Positions 13,267 to 25,872 are shown, counted from the stretch's first letter. The stretch is 64,000 nt of DNA from Isoetes taiwanensis (GCA_021234155.1 JAJEKV010000002.1:15787428-15851427); one strand, 5' to 3'. Translations and numbers: made by a program. The notes: generated from the sequence alone by a model not told the origin.

Positions 13267-15902
13267 ATGGCTCCACGATAGCGGCACACGGAGGCAATCA
13301 CACGTTTAGCATTGGATTTTTCCCGATGAATCCCAATACAATGTTCCAGATTTGTTGGATGTCAATGCAACACGGGGAAATATCACGTGAAGATCCGGTT
13401 TCCTCTGCAATTTACAAGAAATTGGATGCGGCGAGAAAAGAGAATCTGGATTACGGAATAAGATGAAAAAAGCGGTTGAAGCGGGAGGATCGAGCATGAG
13501 ACGCAGGCAAGAAATAGCCAAGCAAGTAGTTGATTACTTCAATAAGCTCACAAAAAGCATTCACCGAACTCAAGGCGATGTGATGAAGAGGGTGGTTCAT
13601 CACCACGAAATGGAAATCTCGGAACACGGAATTTTGCCAAATCCAAAGGAGTGCAAGGCGTGGGGTCTTTGCTCAACAACTTGAAACAGACAATGGCAGC
13701 CACAAAGAGGCAAAGGAACCATGATATTTGGAGAGCCAGAACCTCTACACTTGTGATGGCTTCTTCCACAAAATCGAGATGCAATTCCACTATGGCAGGG
13801 TTGTTAGGTACATCTAATTCTTGCTTTCATGCCTGTGCTTCTTCATGCTTGTATCTGCTGAGTGATGCTGGGTGGGATATGTTCATTGATTAATGTGCAA
13901 TATTTCTTATGATAGGTTGCATGAGGTCAACTATTGCAACCGGGCCGACATTAAGGAAATCGAAGCCTTCCTTGGAAATGGTCCGTGGTCTTGTTTCCAA
14001 AGGAGGTTGAGGTGCGATTCTCTCACCCCCCCGCTTGCAAGCAAAGCATAAATTACGAAAACAAAATAGCAGAGTCTCTCCTTGCAAGAAAGATGTTGTG
14101 AACACTGTTGGAGAGTCAGGCTTCCGAATTTCTTATCCCTTGCACCTTATGGAGGTCACACAGGTACAAGTTTCCATGCATTCTTTTTTTTTTGCTATTA
14201 TTGCATAAATATTCCTAACCAAAGGCCACCATTCAGCTGCAGCTATATCAACAATACAAAAAGGCACATCCTGAACACCCTGTTTGCTTAAAGGCTTTCG
14301 AGAAGTTATTTATGTAAAGAAAGTATCAGAAAGGGAAACCTGTTGTTGCATATACCATATGAAGTTGGAGTATGCCAGGGTAGCACTGAATGCATTAAGG
14401 TCAGCGAAAACTGGATTCCATGGTGAAGAGTGCAAGTGCACCTGCGAGGTCTGTGGACCTGGTGAGAATTGTCTGGTCAGCCAACATACGTATGACTCAA
14501 CCAGCGAGCTCTGGAGGGCTGTGGTTTGCAACAAGAGAGAGGGTGGAGAATGGTATAAACATGACTGCTTGATGCAGACATGTCAGAAGTGTGACATAAA
14601 AAGTCTTCCTATATGTCCAAGAGAAAGAGAGAATCATGAGTTCTTGCTTGAATGGAAGACGTTTGAAAAGGTAATACTCTCTTTATTGCTTGCTGAAGCA
14701 TGCTGATATGTGTTGTCATCTGCTGAATACTGCTTTTGTGCTTTCAACATGCGCTAATCTTCTGTAATATATGCTACAGACCTTGTTACAGATTCCAGTG
14801 GAGACAGAAGAAGCTGGTGGAGTTGCAGCCTGCGTTACCAAGGAAGTGCCAGGTGGCAGCAGAAAGAAAAGATCCAATGCCACCAAGAAGGGAAACAAAA
14901 GTAAGAAATCCAAGGTAGCTGGTGGGACACAGCCTGAAGCTGCAGCACAAGTTGAGAAGAAGGGAAACAAAAGTAAGAAATCCAAGGTAGTTGGTGGGAC
15001 ACAGCCTGAAGCTGCAGCACAAGTTGAGATGAAGGGAAACAAAAGTAAGAAATCCAAGGCAGCTGGTGGGACACAGCCTGAAGCTGCAGCACAAGATGAG
15101 ACCTCAAATGGCAAGGGGAAAAAAAAGAAAGGACCAAAGCCAGTCCTTAGATTGTCTTACAAGAGAACGGCAGTGAAGGATTTCATTTCATATCTATGTT
15201 CCACATTGAAGATATTCGTGCCACACAATTACAGGGCTAGATGGCAGGCCATGCAATTCAGGAGTTGCCTGGACAATATCCAAGATGGCACCATTGTTTC
15301 TGTAATTCAGGGTAGAAGGGACCAAGATTATACACAGCATCAGGACATACTTGGCCAAATCAAGCACAAGGGTGGCTCATAGAGGTTTAAGTTGTTTCTG
15401 TGGTATTAACTGTTTGAAAGGAAACTGGTCATCTTGTGTGAACAAGCAGAGGTTAAAGAATTGGAAATATGTTACTCTAAAGCCAGAAAAGTCTACTGGT
15501 GAAGGTACTGAAGACGAAATCGATGAGGCATTTTGAGAATGGCTTAGTGGAAACATAGAGGAAGGTGATAACTTTGCTGTTGTAGCCGAGGAGGGAAATC
15601 AGGAGAATGCAGATTTCTATGTGGGGAAATGTGTTAAGCCGAGGCATATCCTTGACAGAATTGTCAAGGATAGCTGGGGTCAGACCTTCAATGTCGATGA
15701 ACATGTGTTGGCTGGTTTGTACTATGCTGTCCAGCCCGATGGTACTTGGGAGCTACTTGAAGACAAAGGCCTGAGCTTCCAGTACAGTCATCACGTATCA
15801 GCTATCAAGTTTGAGATGAATCAGATTCCTGGCACCAATAGATTTTCCCTTGATCAGGCTACTCACCAGATGATCATTGACAGTCTGCCATATGAAGGTT
15901 GA
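13267..15902 (+). pseudogene. transposase-like gene of the 8.8-kb element (broken in this copy)
   Basis: A multi-exon gene read in pieces. The N-terminal part (13267-13690) is frameshifted here but open in the copy at 53134-53526: IYKKLDAARKREYRLRNKM and DVMKRVVHHHEMEIS. A middle exon reads LYQQYKKAHPEHPVCLKAFE then CCCIYHMKLEYARVALNALR (about 14240-14400), followed by a Cys cluster (CKCTCEVCGPGENC) with more Cys pairs. Then comes a Lys-rich linker of three 24-residue repeats, and DFISYLCSTLKIFVPHNYRA with WQAMQFRSCLDNIQDGTIVS (15180-15300). The C-terminal exon (15621-15902) has PDGTWELLEDKG and YSHHVSAIKF. This order resembles a poorly characterised family of transposon-like proteins in animals and plants that I recall with a W-x3-QF block before an acidic DFAEN motif; that acidic motif is not readable here. 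The gene is probably the mobility protein, by position and family, not proven. Confidence 0.55.
14885..15100 (+). repeat. 72-bp coding tandem repeat, three units
   Basis: Three units start at 14885, 14957 and 15029, each 72 bp and almost identical, encoding KKGNKSKKSKVAGGTQPEAA plus four residues. They form a basic, probably disordered linker in the transposase-like protein. The in-frame unit length keeps the frame open. Confidence 0.9.
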
Positions 15903-16205
15903 ATACGCTTTGACCTAGTTGTTTTATCACTTTTCATGGTCTGTAGTTACTTGTGTACTTGTCTCAAATTTTGATCATTATATTGGAGACAATGCTTGTG
16001 AGACAAGTTTTGTAGTATTGGACTGCTGTATTGGAGTATTTTAGTATTGGAAACAATGCTTGTAGTATTGGAGAGTAAGCTTGATATATATTACAGAAAA
16101 TTGTACACTCAAGATTAGAGACATCTTACAAGATCACTCAATACTCAAGATAACACAAAGTAATCATGCATATATATTACAAAAAAGTAGTATACAATGG
16201 TTACT
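15903..16205. other. convergent 3' ends inside the 8.8-kb element
   Basis: AT-rich region between the two convergent genes, with imperfect repeats of TTGTAGTATTGGA (about 16010-16075). Probably 3' UTR and polyadenylation sequence for both strands. Confidence 0.45.
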
Positions 16206-17444
16206 TCATGAGTCATCGAAGTCTTCAAAGTCATGCTCGTCGCCAGGAAGGGTGCCCAGCAGCTGCCTTTGTACTTCAAGAGGAGCATTGAGGATATAGT
16301 AGGCCGAGACAAGGTAGTTGTTGAGACAGTAATCCAGCACTGCAACTGTCTCCGGGGCCAACCATGCATCAGTGAAATCAATTTGTGAGATCGTTTCCTG
16401 TACTGTATGAGAAGACAAGTATTCCAAAGCTGGACACACAAACTTCTCCAAAAAATTGTCCTCTTCTTGCCCCTTGAAAGGCATAACAGGAACGGTTGTG
16501 TGTGCAGGGTTTAGAAACCCTTTGTGTAGGCTGTCATCAACCAAGAAAATCATACCATGATATTGAGGAAAATCCTCAAGTACAACCTTCAACTCCTTGA
16601 AAAAAAGTTGTTTTTCTGTGCTACTTGGATGCTCGCATGCATAGCAATGCTCTTGACCATATATCTTCAAGAATCTGGTCTGCAAATCAGGGAACAATGC
16701 ATCCACCATATCCCTTGTATTCCGAAGTAAAGAAGCACTCCAAATCACAACATCAAACCTCTGCAGTGCCCACTCCACAAACTCGTGATACCCTGGTCTG
16801 CAAATGAGGTACTTACTTGCAGTTTCTTTTACAACATGGTTCGTTTGTGGTGGATGCAAGATTTTCCCGTTCATTCTCCTCTGTTGTGTCTGTGCCAGTA
16901 CACCATTTATGTCAAGCACCATGCACTTCCGTCTGGGTGTCCATCCCTCGACGTTTGCAACCACCGCCGATGTCTGGCCGCATCGTGCTTGTGCATCTTT
17001 GGACTCGCTGGGAAGTGCTATCTCGACGCGGTCGGTTATTCTTTGCGACCTCTTTGGACTCGGGTTTATCTTTGCTGCCAGATGATGGAGAGTGCTGATA
17101 GCCATAGTTAGATACATCCTTATCTGTATCTCCCTGTCCCCAATGTATGGGTGTTTCCTGGCTATCAGTAACCCTTACCAAGTCCACAGAAACTACTTTC
17201 CTTGGTCTCCTGCAAAATCAAAAGTGGTGCTACAATTACCAACTGAAACTTGCAGAACATTATGCCAAGTGAAATAAGACAAGTAAAATAACTGCTTGAT
17301 CTTAAATATTGGATTGCACCTTTTATATGTAATAGGTTGTTTTTGCACTTTGGTTTCTTCATTATCTGTCTGGGTTCTCTCACTATCTTCATCTTCAGAG
17401 TCAGTAATCACCACTTGTATGCCTTCTCCTTCAGGCAAATGCAT
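16206..17444 (-). CDS. FCP1/NIF-like HAD-family protein carried by the 8.8-kb element
   Basis: The main frame (17117-16206, 303 aa) has an FCP1/NLI-interacting-factor fold. Motif I is MVLDINGVL (Asp69, Asn71 in place of the usual second Asp). CRPGYHEFVEWAL precedes the WSAS motif (126-129), and motif IV is FLVDDSLHKGFLNP (Asp194, Asp195). Such proteins are Ser phosphatases acting for example on the RNA polymerase II tail; the D-x-N-G form is, from memory, usual in a plant subfamily and may mean weak or no catalysis. An upstream exon (17444 to about 17330) starts MHLPEGEGIQ and holds the SUMO-interaction-like stretch VVITDSEDEDSE. An intron ends TTTTGCAG near 17211. A second frame (17187-16912) carries the Ser/Lys-rich linker, so a frameshift near 17050 is likely, in a CpG-rich patch that looks error-prone. 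Either cargo or a working part of the transposon. Confidence 0.7.
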
Positions 17445-17966
17445 ATTGATCCCTAGGTTGAAACTCGAAACAAATTTTACAAGGACACAATGGGGGAAAA
17501 TAAATATATTCTGGTATTAAACAAAAACCTTTTAACTGATCGTTTTGGCACGTCTTGTGCAAACAAAATTGGGCCTGAAACAAGTACATATAAATTACAT
17601 TAGATCGAGGGTTTTTTCCTAGTGCCACGCCTATAGGCACGCCCTCATCAACCAATCATCGACTCACCCTCACTCTCGGGCTCTATAACATTTTTGGTCC
17701 TGGACCTTGTGAGCCTTGTGATTCGGGCCACAACCTTGTTCACCTGCTTATCCACTATATTCGGGTCTTCAACATCCTTGTCTTCCCCTGCAACAACAGT
17801 GTTAGAGGAGGCCTTTGTAGAGGTTCTTTGCGAATTTGGAACTATATTGTATTTCTCAAAGATCGTGAGAACTACCGAATCGCTTTGGACCGTGTTGGTA
17901 TCTTTAGCACGGTGCTTTCGTGTGTTTGCATTGTCTTCGACCGCTTATTCTCATTTCGTTCGGTGT

Positions 17967-18878
17967 CTACAAAGGCGCTTCTAATGTACCCACTTCAGGA
18001 AACAAACGTGTACCTTTTTTGGTTGTTCTTGCTTGTGGAGTTCGAGTCCTTGTAGACTTGTGTCCGGGGGTCCTTTTACTAAGAGGTGTTTTCACATGCT
18101 TCCTTTTCCTGTTGCTGTCTGGAGTTGTAGCTACCACCTCATCTAAGTCAATTGTCTCAACTTGCTGTTTGTGTGCTGCCCCAGCATATAAGGGTTCCTG
18201 CTTGACTGTCTTCCCCAATTCCTCCACTAAGCCTGCTGGAACTGTTTCTGAGCATTCGAGGCAGTGTGTCTTCTCCATAAGCAAACTCAGGCAGCTGACA
18301 TGATATACGTGGCCACATTTCAGCTTCAGACTTAGGGTGTAATCATCCTGGAATGCCAGCCCGCATGTGGAGCATCTCTCCTCATCTCCAATTGGCAACC
18401 TGAATGTCACAGGATAGATGCTCACAAGCTGGCCAGCTCTCCTTGTAAGCTCCCTAAGCCTGTTGAGATTCTGTAAGTGCTGCTTGGCTTTTGCAAGCTG
18501 CACTTCATTGTTTGCAACCTCAGCAGCTATAGTGGCCACCTGTTGAACTATCCCCTCATCTACTGGGCCACCCCCCATTTCAACAAGGGCTTTGAGCATG
18601 TACTCTGCCATGTCTTTCTCTCTCTCCAAGCTCAGTAGCTCAACAGAGGCACCAGCATCAGGACCTATGACTGCTTGAAGACGTGAGATGTTTTCTTTAA
18701 TTTTCTGCAATTTCTCTTGTGAAGCCGAGAAGAAAGCTCCCTTAGCCTGGGACTGGACAACTAGCTCCTTCTTGGAGACTAAATCAGCATGATGCGTGTT
18801 TAGGGTTTCTCGCAAATCGTGCACATGACTTCCGGCGTGATATGTTCTCCCCATAAGTGTGTAAGTCTGGCCGAGCAC
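17967..18878 (-). CDS. coiled-coil RING-H2 protein carried by the 8.8-kb element
   Basis: A 303-residue frame. Residues 35-150 are predicted coiled coil (heptad-rich KLQKIKENISRLQ and later LAKAKQHLQNLNRLRE). Then comes a complete RING-H2: C169-x2-C172, C188-x-H190, H193-x2-C196, C206-x2-C209. The tail is basic (NRKRKHVKTPLSKRTPGHKS) after an acidic VETIDLDE that resembles a SUMO-interaction motif. RING-H2 domains are usually E3 ubiquitin or SUMO ligase modules. The apparent first codon is GTG in frame; the first ATG is at 18854, or the N-terminus is spliced from the broken upstream piece. The frame breaks again below 17967, where the sequence enters another CpG-rich, frame-scrambled patch. 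No close family was recognised outside the RING. Confidence 0.65.
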   Translation of the reverse strand: MLGQTYTLMGRTYHAGSHVHDLRETLNTHHADLVSKKELVVQSQAKGAFFSASQEKLQKIKENISRLQAVIGPDAGASVELLSLEREKDMAEYMLKALVEMGGGPVDEGIVQQVATIAAEVANNEVQLAKAKQHLQNLNRLRELTRRAGQLVSIYPVTFRLPIGDEERCSTCGLAFQDDYTLSLKLKCGHVYHVSCLSLLMEKTHCLECSETVPAGLVEELGKTVKQEPLYAGAAHKQQVETIDLDEVVATTPDSNRKRKHVKTPLSKRTPGHKSTRTRTPQARTTKKGTRLFPEVGTLEAPL

Positions 18879-18879
18879 A

Positions 18880-19600
18880 TTGCAAAGCTCCTAATGGACG
18901 GCCTCCTTCTAATTTAATACCGGTGCCTCCCGAAGCAGGCCTTTTCGCTATGCTTTGGTCTTTGTGGGTTTTTGGGATTTGCCGACCTTTGCTCTACTTG
19001 CCGGAGCACCTTTGGTGGGTTCACTTTTAACCTTCTTTGCAGAGGCTCTACTCTTTTGCCGCAATCGCTGCCCAATTAACCTTGAACTTCGTGGATCCCG
19101 CTTTGCTCTCGTGCAGTTATTGAATGCAAATAGGTATGATAATCGTCTTTTCTAACTTCTCTCGTTCTTCAACCCGTCCGGGTATATTTTGCTCGAAGTT
19201 CTATTAGAGCTTCTTCATGCTCTCGCCTTACCTTGTCAATGGAAGTTTTGCCGTGAATGACCCCGTTGGTATCCCAAACTTCATTGTACTCGCTGCAGAT
19301 ATGAGATCCGTTCGAAATTGAGAGGGATGAACGCCCTCGTTTGGCGCATCTCGCGATACGCATGGAAGTCTTTTTCGGTTCGGCAATCAGCCAGTCCGGT
19401 CTTAAGGGAACGTTTTTCCGCCCGGAAGAATGCAAGAAAATCGAATTCGTGGTTGAACCCTAAACCCATAGAAATTTTGTTTTGTTGCTTTTTGCTTACC
19501 CTAAGAAATGGGTTCCGTTGGAATTATCGCTTGAGCTGGCGGATCAATCACCTTCTTTACCATGGTTGATCTGTTTGTTTAATGTGGAAATCCGAGAGCG
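18880..19600 (-). pseudogene. frame-scrambled upstream exon(s) of the RING-H2 gene
   Basis: Minus-strand frames 19469-19281 (ending LNFERISYLQRVQ) and 19435-19169 (YNEVWDTNGVIHGKTSIDKV then EEALIELRAKY) read like one protein broken by single-base shifts. They are probably the N-terminal part of the same gene. The patch is rich in CGG/CCG and TTCG strings, like the patches at 13.0-13.7 kb where CAG/CTG sites are altered relative to the sister copy. There is no second copy here to test this. Confidence 0.35.
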
Positions 19601-21741
19601 CAAATTCGCGGGTTGCTTGGCCAGAACAGAGAAAGTTGGGGAAGAGAGATTTGGAAAAACACAAATTCGAAAGTTCGTTCGTTTGTCTAGTGGTTCCAGA
19701 TTGCAGGGGTCGCATTCATTACCGGGGGCGGCAAACAGGCAATGATTGTATAAACGGGTACCGGCTAGACGAATATCTAGCATAATGACAGGGGGTCATT
19801 TTTGTGTTTTTGTACGATATTTACAAAGGTTTTTCTATGATTTCATTGCCGTATTCATCTTGGTGTACTGAACAGTATTTCTAGAGTGCCGCTTATCTTG
19901 ACCATTCATTTTTTATGAGAAGCAGCATCGTACGGTCACGATTAAATTTGTAATGTTTTTAGCACTTAAGTTTTCTTAAAAGGTTTGGAATTGGGCATGC
20001 ACCATCGAGGGCCCTATGTAGTTAGGGTTTTTTTTTTGTTTGAAATGGAAGCAAAGCACGGCAAGGTTTATGTTTCTGCCAAACCCGAGATGCCCTGCCT
20101 GGGGATGCCCAAGGCCGTTGAGTTATGATCTGAGGAGGTCTCGTTTGGGCATCTTTGATTCGACCGGGGGGTCTCGGGCCGCTTTCAAAACCCAGGGTGT
20201 GAGGTAAGCACAATTTTGTGCCCTTGAGCTAATCGGGTCTACAATTTTTCCTACGATTTGGAGATTGGCATTTTGGGTTATCCGTCCGGGGTTCTTGAGG
20301 ATTCGGCGGATTTCTTGGCATGTAACCCACTTAAGATGATCGAGGCTTTTCCATTCTATTCTATTATCCATCAAAATATTGTGTGTTCAGAAAAGATATT
20401 TGCTTGTTGTTGATTTGTGGCGAGAGGTGATGCTCTTGATTACAGCAGATGAAGAATAAATTCTCTTTATGAATTCGTAGTTATGCTGGCCCATCTTATT
20501 TGGTCGATGAGTTGTGGATGGGGTTTTTTATCTTTGGAGGTGCAAACTATATGCTGAGAAGCAGCGAGATTCTGGAATCAGTGTATCCATATAGACAAAG
20601 ATAAAATATCCGAAACATCTCTGTTAGAATATGTAAGAAAATGCACTTCTCTCGTTCGAGGTCATCCATCTCATGCATCCTTTTTCTTGATATTTTGTTA
20701 TAGGTGTCTAAAGGAGTAGTTGAGAAGGCAAAGCCGGAACGATATGGAACAAACATGGCCATCCGGGATCCTGGTTGCCATGCTACTTCTCAAGCATTGC
20801 CATATCACAGATTGCTAGATATTCTAAGGGTTTTATGCTATCAATGGTTTCTTGCAGACACCCTGTTAGCCTTCTGCAGATTTTATATTTGGAAATGCCA
20901 TGCTTGTTCTCACAAATTCGTCCTAAATCCTCCAGGAGGAGACCATAATGTTGTTAATCTTACAACATTTGAAGCCATTGAGAAGCTAGCAGCATATAAC
21001 AGCATATTTGCATATATTTGAGTGGCCTTTGCTATGCAATGCAAGAAATATTCATCCAGCCCTTGGTATACAGGCAAGGCAACTACAAGGCACACTTTGT
21101 AATAGAAGTGAGACTGTGGCAAACGCTCCAAACAGATGCATGTACATAGTGGTGTGGACATGTATGGCATGTATAGAAACATGCAGGAAGCGCATGAACC
21201 TCATAATGTATTTATTTCTATTCATGTTTTTATTACATGCAATATTGTACTTGGAACAAGGTTATTTTGCACCTGGAGATATATATATTTGGAATTTGCT
21301 GCTCCTCAAAATTTAACTACGTTCTCTTTTCTTAGGGCCCGAAGGGCCCAAAAATTTTTTATATGTATATAACATCCACCATTGGCAATAATTAACAAAA
21401 CCATTATATCCTACATGTTAAAATTAAAATCCCCCTTGGACCCCCTTTGGTTTGGGTGCATATTCACACGGGGGGTCACGTAGGGCAGCGAGAGCCCTTA
21501 AATTATATTACACACGTATGAAATTGACACCATATAATATATTAACTCAAATCTTATAGTATTTCGCACACCTGCATATACCGTATATAAAAATTTGTAC
21601 AAGAATACCCCATAAACGAGGATCGCTATCTACGGTCCACATCAAGGAATATAAGGCATATATGCTCATCCGAGGGTGGGAAAAAAATGTTTGAAGGGTG
21701 GAGAAAAATGTATTTTGGGTGCTGGGGCGCGTTTTTTTGCT
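19601..21741. other. right arm of the 8.8-kb element, no clear gene
   Basis: The plus strand at about 20045-20205 reads MEAKHGKVYVSAKPEMP and ends at a good splice donor (GTGTGAG/GTAAGC). An acceptor TTGTTATAG at 20695-20703 leads into VSKGVVEKAKPERYGTN. These may be exons of a captured or unrecognised gene, but I could not identify a product. From 21320 the sequence is AT-rich, with the short palindromic GGGCCCGAAGGGCCC near 21340, down to the right TIR. Confidence 0.35.
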
Positions 21742-21761
21742 CCACCAGCGTACTTTCACCC
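21742..21761 (-). repeat. right terminal inverted repeat of the 8.8-kb transposon
   Basis: CCACCAGCGTACTTTCACCC, followed by the target duplication AGTT (21762-21765). Downstream sequence from 21766 matches 55044 onward, apart from 9 extra bases in the latter. Confidence 0.88.
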
Positions 21762-22857
21762 AGTTGTGCATTAATCCAGAACTCAAAGCGACCAAGTACT
21801 TTATATCTATGAAGCCTAGGCACTTGATCAGCAAAATGAGACTTAGCTCACATAGACTTGCGTTAGAAGTTGGTTGATGGAACAATATCACACATGAGAT
21901 GAGGTATTGTAAAGCTCGTAGCATGGAGGAAGTGGAGGACAGACAACATGGCTTTTGAGCTGCATTACATATGTTGAAATTTGAAGCATGTACGATATTT
22001 CAACAATACCTTCATTGGAGTTCTTTGATTTGGAAGACAAACTCATAGGGAAATTTATAAGAAATGTCTTGAGCTGGGGGAACAAGTTGGTCATACTGTA
22101 CTGAGAGGAAATTTAGGAGAAGATGCTAATGCATTATTGTGTGAGGATGCATTAGATTATATTTTCTATAATATTGAATGTTCTGGTGGTCTGCAAACAT
22201 AACTAGTAAACATTTCATTTCATTTCTCTCCAAAATTCATCTGTAGCTTAAGCCAAGAACCATAAGGACAAGTGGGGATAAGAATTCAAGGGAGGCAAGT
22301 TGTGAAGTCATAAATTATACATCTTATTTGTAACCTCCAACAAACCAACGCTTACAAGTTTGGCTCAAAGCTTCCAGAGCTTCATGATGACTATAGCTTC
22401 ATGATGAGTATATTGCATGCTCAACTAGAAAGCTCAAATTTTCAAGCTCTGCTAGCTGTGTTTTCCAGGGGTTAGGATATGTTACTCTCATTAAAGAAGT
22501 ACAAAAACCACTTTGACGTTTTAGCTAAAATAGCATCTAAGTATGTGGTCATTCTAGTTTAAAGTACGAATAAACTTGTCTTGCGACCATCACACCTACG
22601 GAGGACAGGACACTATGCTGACATGTTTGTTGGCCTGGATTCTTTCTTATTGTTCGACAACATTAGAGGCTAAATAGAAGAGCTAATTAGAAAGGCTAAA
22701 TCAAAACAGCATAGTTAGAAACGTAGAATAAAGTGAAGTATTATTCTTGCACTATCTACCTTGTGTAACAACCACATGTGTACATTTTGCTAGTGAAATA
22801 AAGAAAAAAATGAATAACCTCACCGTAAGGGTTTAAAGGGTTATATATCTAATAATT
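21762..22857. repeat. panC 3' flank, unit 1 copy (duplicated at 55040-55958)
   Basis: Collinear with 55044-55958, with scattered differences and indels. No protein was recognised. The left border is the target duplication of the 8.8-kb transposon. Confidence 0.8.
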
Positions 22858-24135
<1,278 letters not shown>

Positions 24136-24680
24136 TTAAGATCAAAAAGACAAAATCTGCATTTCAATTAACAACTTCTACAATATTTTTCATGGGGCAT
24201 TCCTAATCCTCTTGTTATCCAAATAGTCTAAGATATTGCACCTGTATTCCTGCAATGCAATAAGTCCATACTCAATGCCCCGTTGCCTATGATTCTCATA
24301 ACATAGCATGGATTGTATGACTTTCTTTTGAACAACAATTTAAATGCTTTCTAGCGACGCACCATATCCCTCAAATCTATAAGAAGTAAACTTATCTAGA
24401 ACTAAAGTGCTAGATTTATTCCCTTTCCCGAAGCTATGGCTAAAGATAAAAATAAAGATAGAGCGAAAGAAGACCCTGTTACAGAAAAACTATGGTAATT
24501 CCAGCATCTCCACGCATATTTTTTGCTCTGGTTAAGATTTTAAGGTCCAGAAATTCTTGCAACAGAGCAGATGCATTCTCATATTTTCTGTTCTGATCGT
24601 TATAATGTATGTGTACAGACAGTCATTAATATCCATTTGCTTTGTACCGATAAGGTTTTTGTCTCTTGTGCCTACTGGAT

Positions 24681-24893
24681 CTATGTCCCTTTCGGATGCT
24701 CTTCCTCTAAGGCCTTAAGCCAATTTGGGGCGCTACTAGACTGCTCATAAGACACTTGGGCGGTGAGAGTGCAAGTGTACCTGTAGTTAACAGTAGCCAA
24801 AGCTCCTAAACAAGCAGATCTCCTTAAGAAACAAGCTGCTCGAGTAACTGTCCCTTGCATGCCAAAGTATCTCCGGGTGAGATGAGCAGCCAA
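24681..24893 (-). CDS. small conserved ORF with mitochondrial-presequence-like N-terminus (copy b)
   Basis: Second copy of the 70-residue frame at 2924-3136, with a few substitutions in the second half (YTCTLTAQ for YTYTLIAQ). The start, the Arg-rich N-terminus and the stop are conserved. The frame lies upstream of panC copy 2 on the same strand. Function unknown. Confidence 0.3.
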   Translation of the reverse strand: MAAHLTRRYFGMQGTVTRAACFLRRSACLGALATVNYRYTCTLTAQVSYEQSSSAPNWLKALEEEHPKGT

Positions 24894-25158
24894 AACCTGT
24901 TCATATAGTTTGAGTTGTTCATCAAGTGCGTATAGTCTGATTTGTTCATGTGGCCTATACTCGAACCTAGGTGCACCAATCTACTGTCAGATACATCTCA
25001 TCATTTGAAAGCAAGAACTTCCCTTGCCTACCAAACTGTGGCCTGGAACTGTGAATGACATATACGGCAATTTCCAATTTTATTACAGTCAGACTACAAT
25101 CCTGATAGAAGTCCACGTTACTTTGAATTGATGTTGCAATACGTAGATATGGGGAACA

Positions 25159-25871
25159 TGATACAATGTGGTTATCATGTGATATTAGCAGAGTTATAAA
25201 AACTAAGTTGCATAGGGACCTTGATTGTTGATTACAGGTTTATAGGTAGCATGATCACCAGAATGCAAGAGGATGAGTGACCACACTTTGGCTCCTCTTG
25301 TAGAAATAATGTAGCTATGATGAATTGATTTAGGGTGGAAGTTATAGCTAAGGCTAAGGTTGGTTATTTAACCTAAGGGGAAAATATTATTGCATAATGT
25401 TTGGTTCAATGGTCGAAATACGTCTGGTTGTTATCAGGCCTGTGGGATATATGCATTGAATGAGATGATCAGATAAGAAAGTATATCCGAACCCATAACC
25501 GTCGGATTTATCACCATAACCGTCGGAGCAGAGGTATTTTTAACTGATGATTTATATACAAGGTGGTGTGGCCGGATCCTCGAACGATGAACTGTGGTTG
25601 AAGTTGGTCAATGCAGCTACAGTAACTAAGTCAATACAGTTGCTACAGTAACAGGGAAAATATTGTCTAATGGTTTAATGACTAGTTTTAATGACTAGTT
25701 AGAATTGACAATTGAAAATGTAGGATTGAAGTACTATGAGTAGAAGATTTGCTATTGTGAAGTCTCTTCTTGTTGTAATTTATGAATTGAAGTTTTAATA
25801 GCTCAAGATAGACTTGGAGTTTGGTCTAGTAGACAACTTGGTAGTGCAATATATGCCTTAGAAAATTATCA
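25159..25871 (+). repeat. 5' LTR of the Copia element
   Basis: 713 bp, starting TGATA and ending TATCA, the short inverted LTR ends expected of Copia. It contains a direct repeat CCATAACCGTCGGA (about 25494-25527) just upstream of a TATA-like TTATATA at 25551-25557, a plausible promoter. No 3' partner occurs in the window. Confidence 0.85.
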
Positions 25872-25872
25872 T

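Larger units (their letters stand above)
12975..21761. mobile_element. 8.8-kb TIR DNA transposon carrying three genes
   Basis: Termini are inverted repeats: the left end matches GGGTGAAAGTATGCTGGTGG (as read in the cleaner copy at 52843) and the right end at 21742-21761 is CCACCAGCGTACTTTCACCC, 19 of 20 complementary. The target AGTT is duplicated at 12971-12974 and 21762-21765. The empty site in unit 2 (AGTT at 55040-55043) continues into the same right flank, proving insertion. Content: a transposase-like gene on + (13267-15902), and on - a RING-H2 gene (18878-17967) and an FCP1/NIF-like gene (17444-16206), converging near 16 kb. A truncated relative is at 52843-53526. The superfamily is not assigned: 4-bp TSD and GGGTG ends fit no family I can name with confidence. 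Several frames are broken, partly at sites that look like base-calling error. Confidence 0.85.

Noticed and set aside
14786-15137. Minus-strand Cys/Leu-rich repeat proteins at 14.8-15.1 kb
   Set aside because: They are the reverse complement of the Lys-rich 72-bp coding repeat of the transposase-like gene.
12975-21761. Assignment of the 8.8-kb element to Zisupton/KDZ, Mutator, hAT or CACTA
   Set aside because: Target duplication length and terminal sequence do not match what I know of these, and I could not read a clear catalytic triad.
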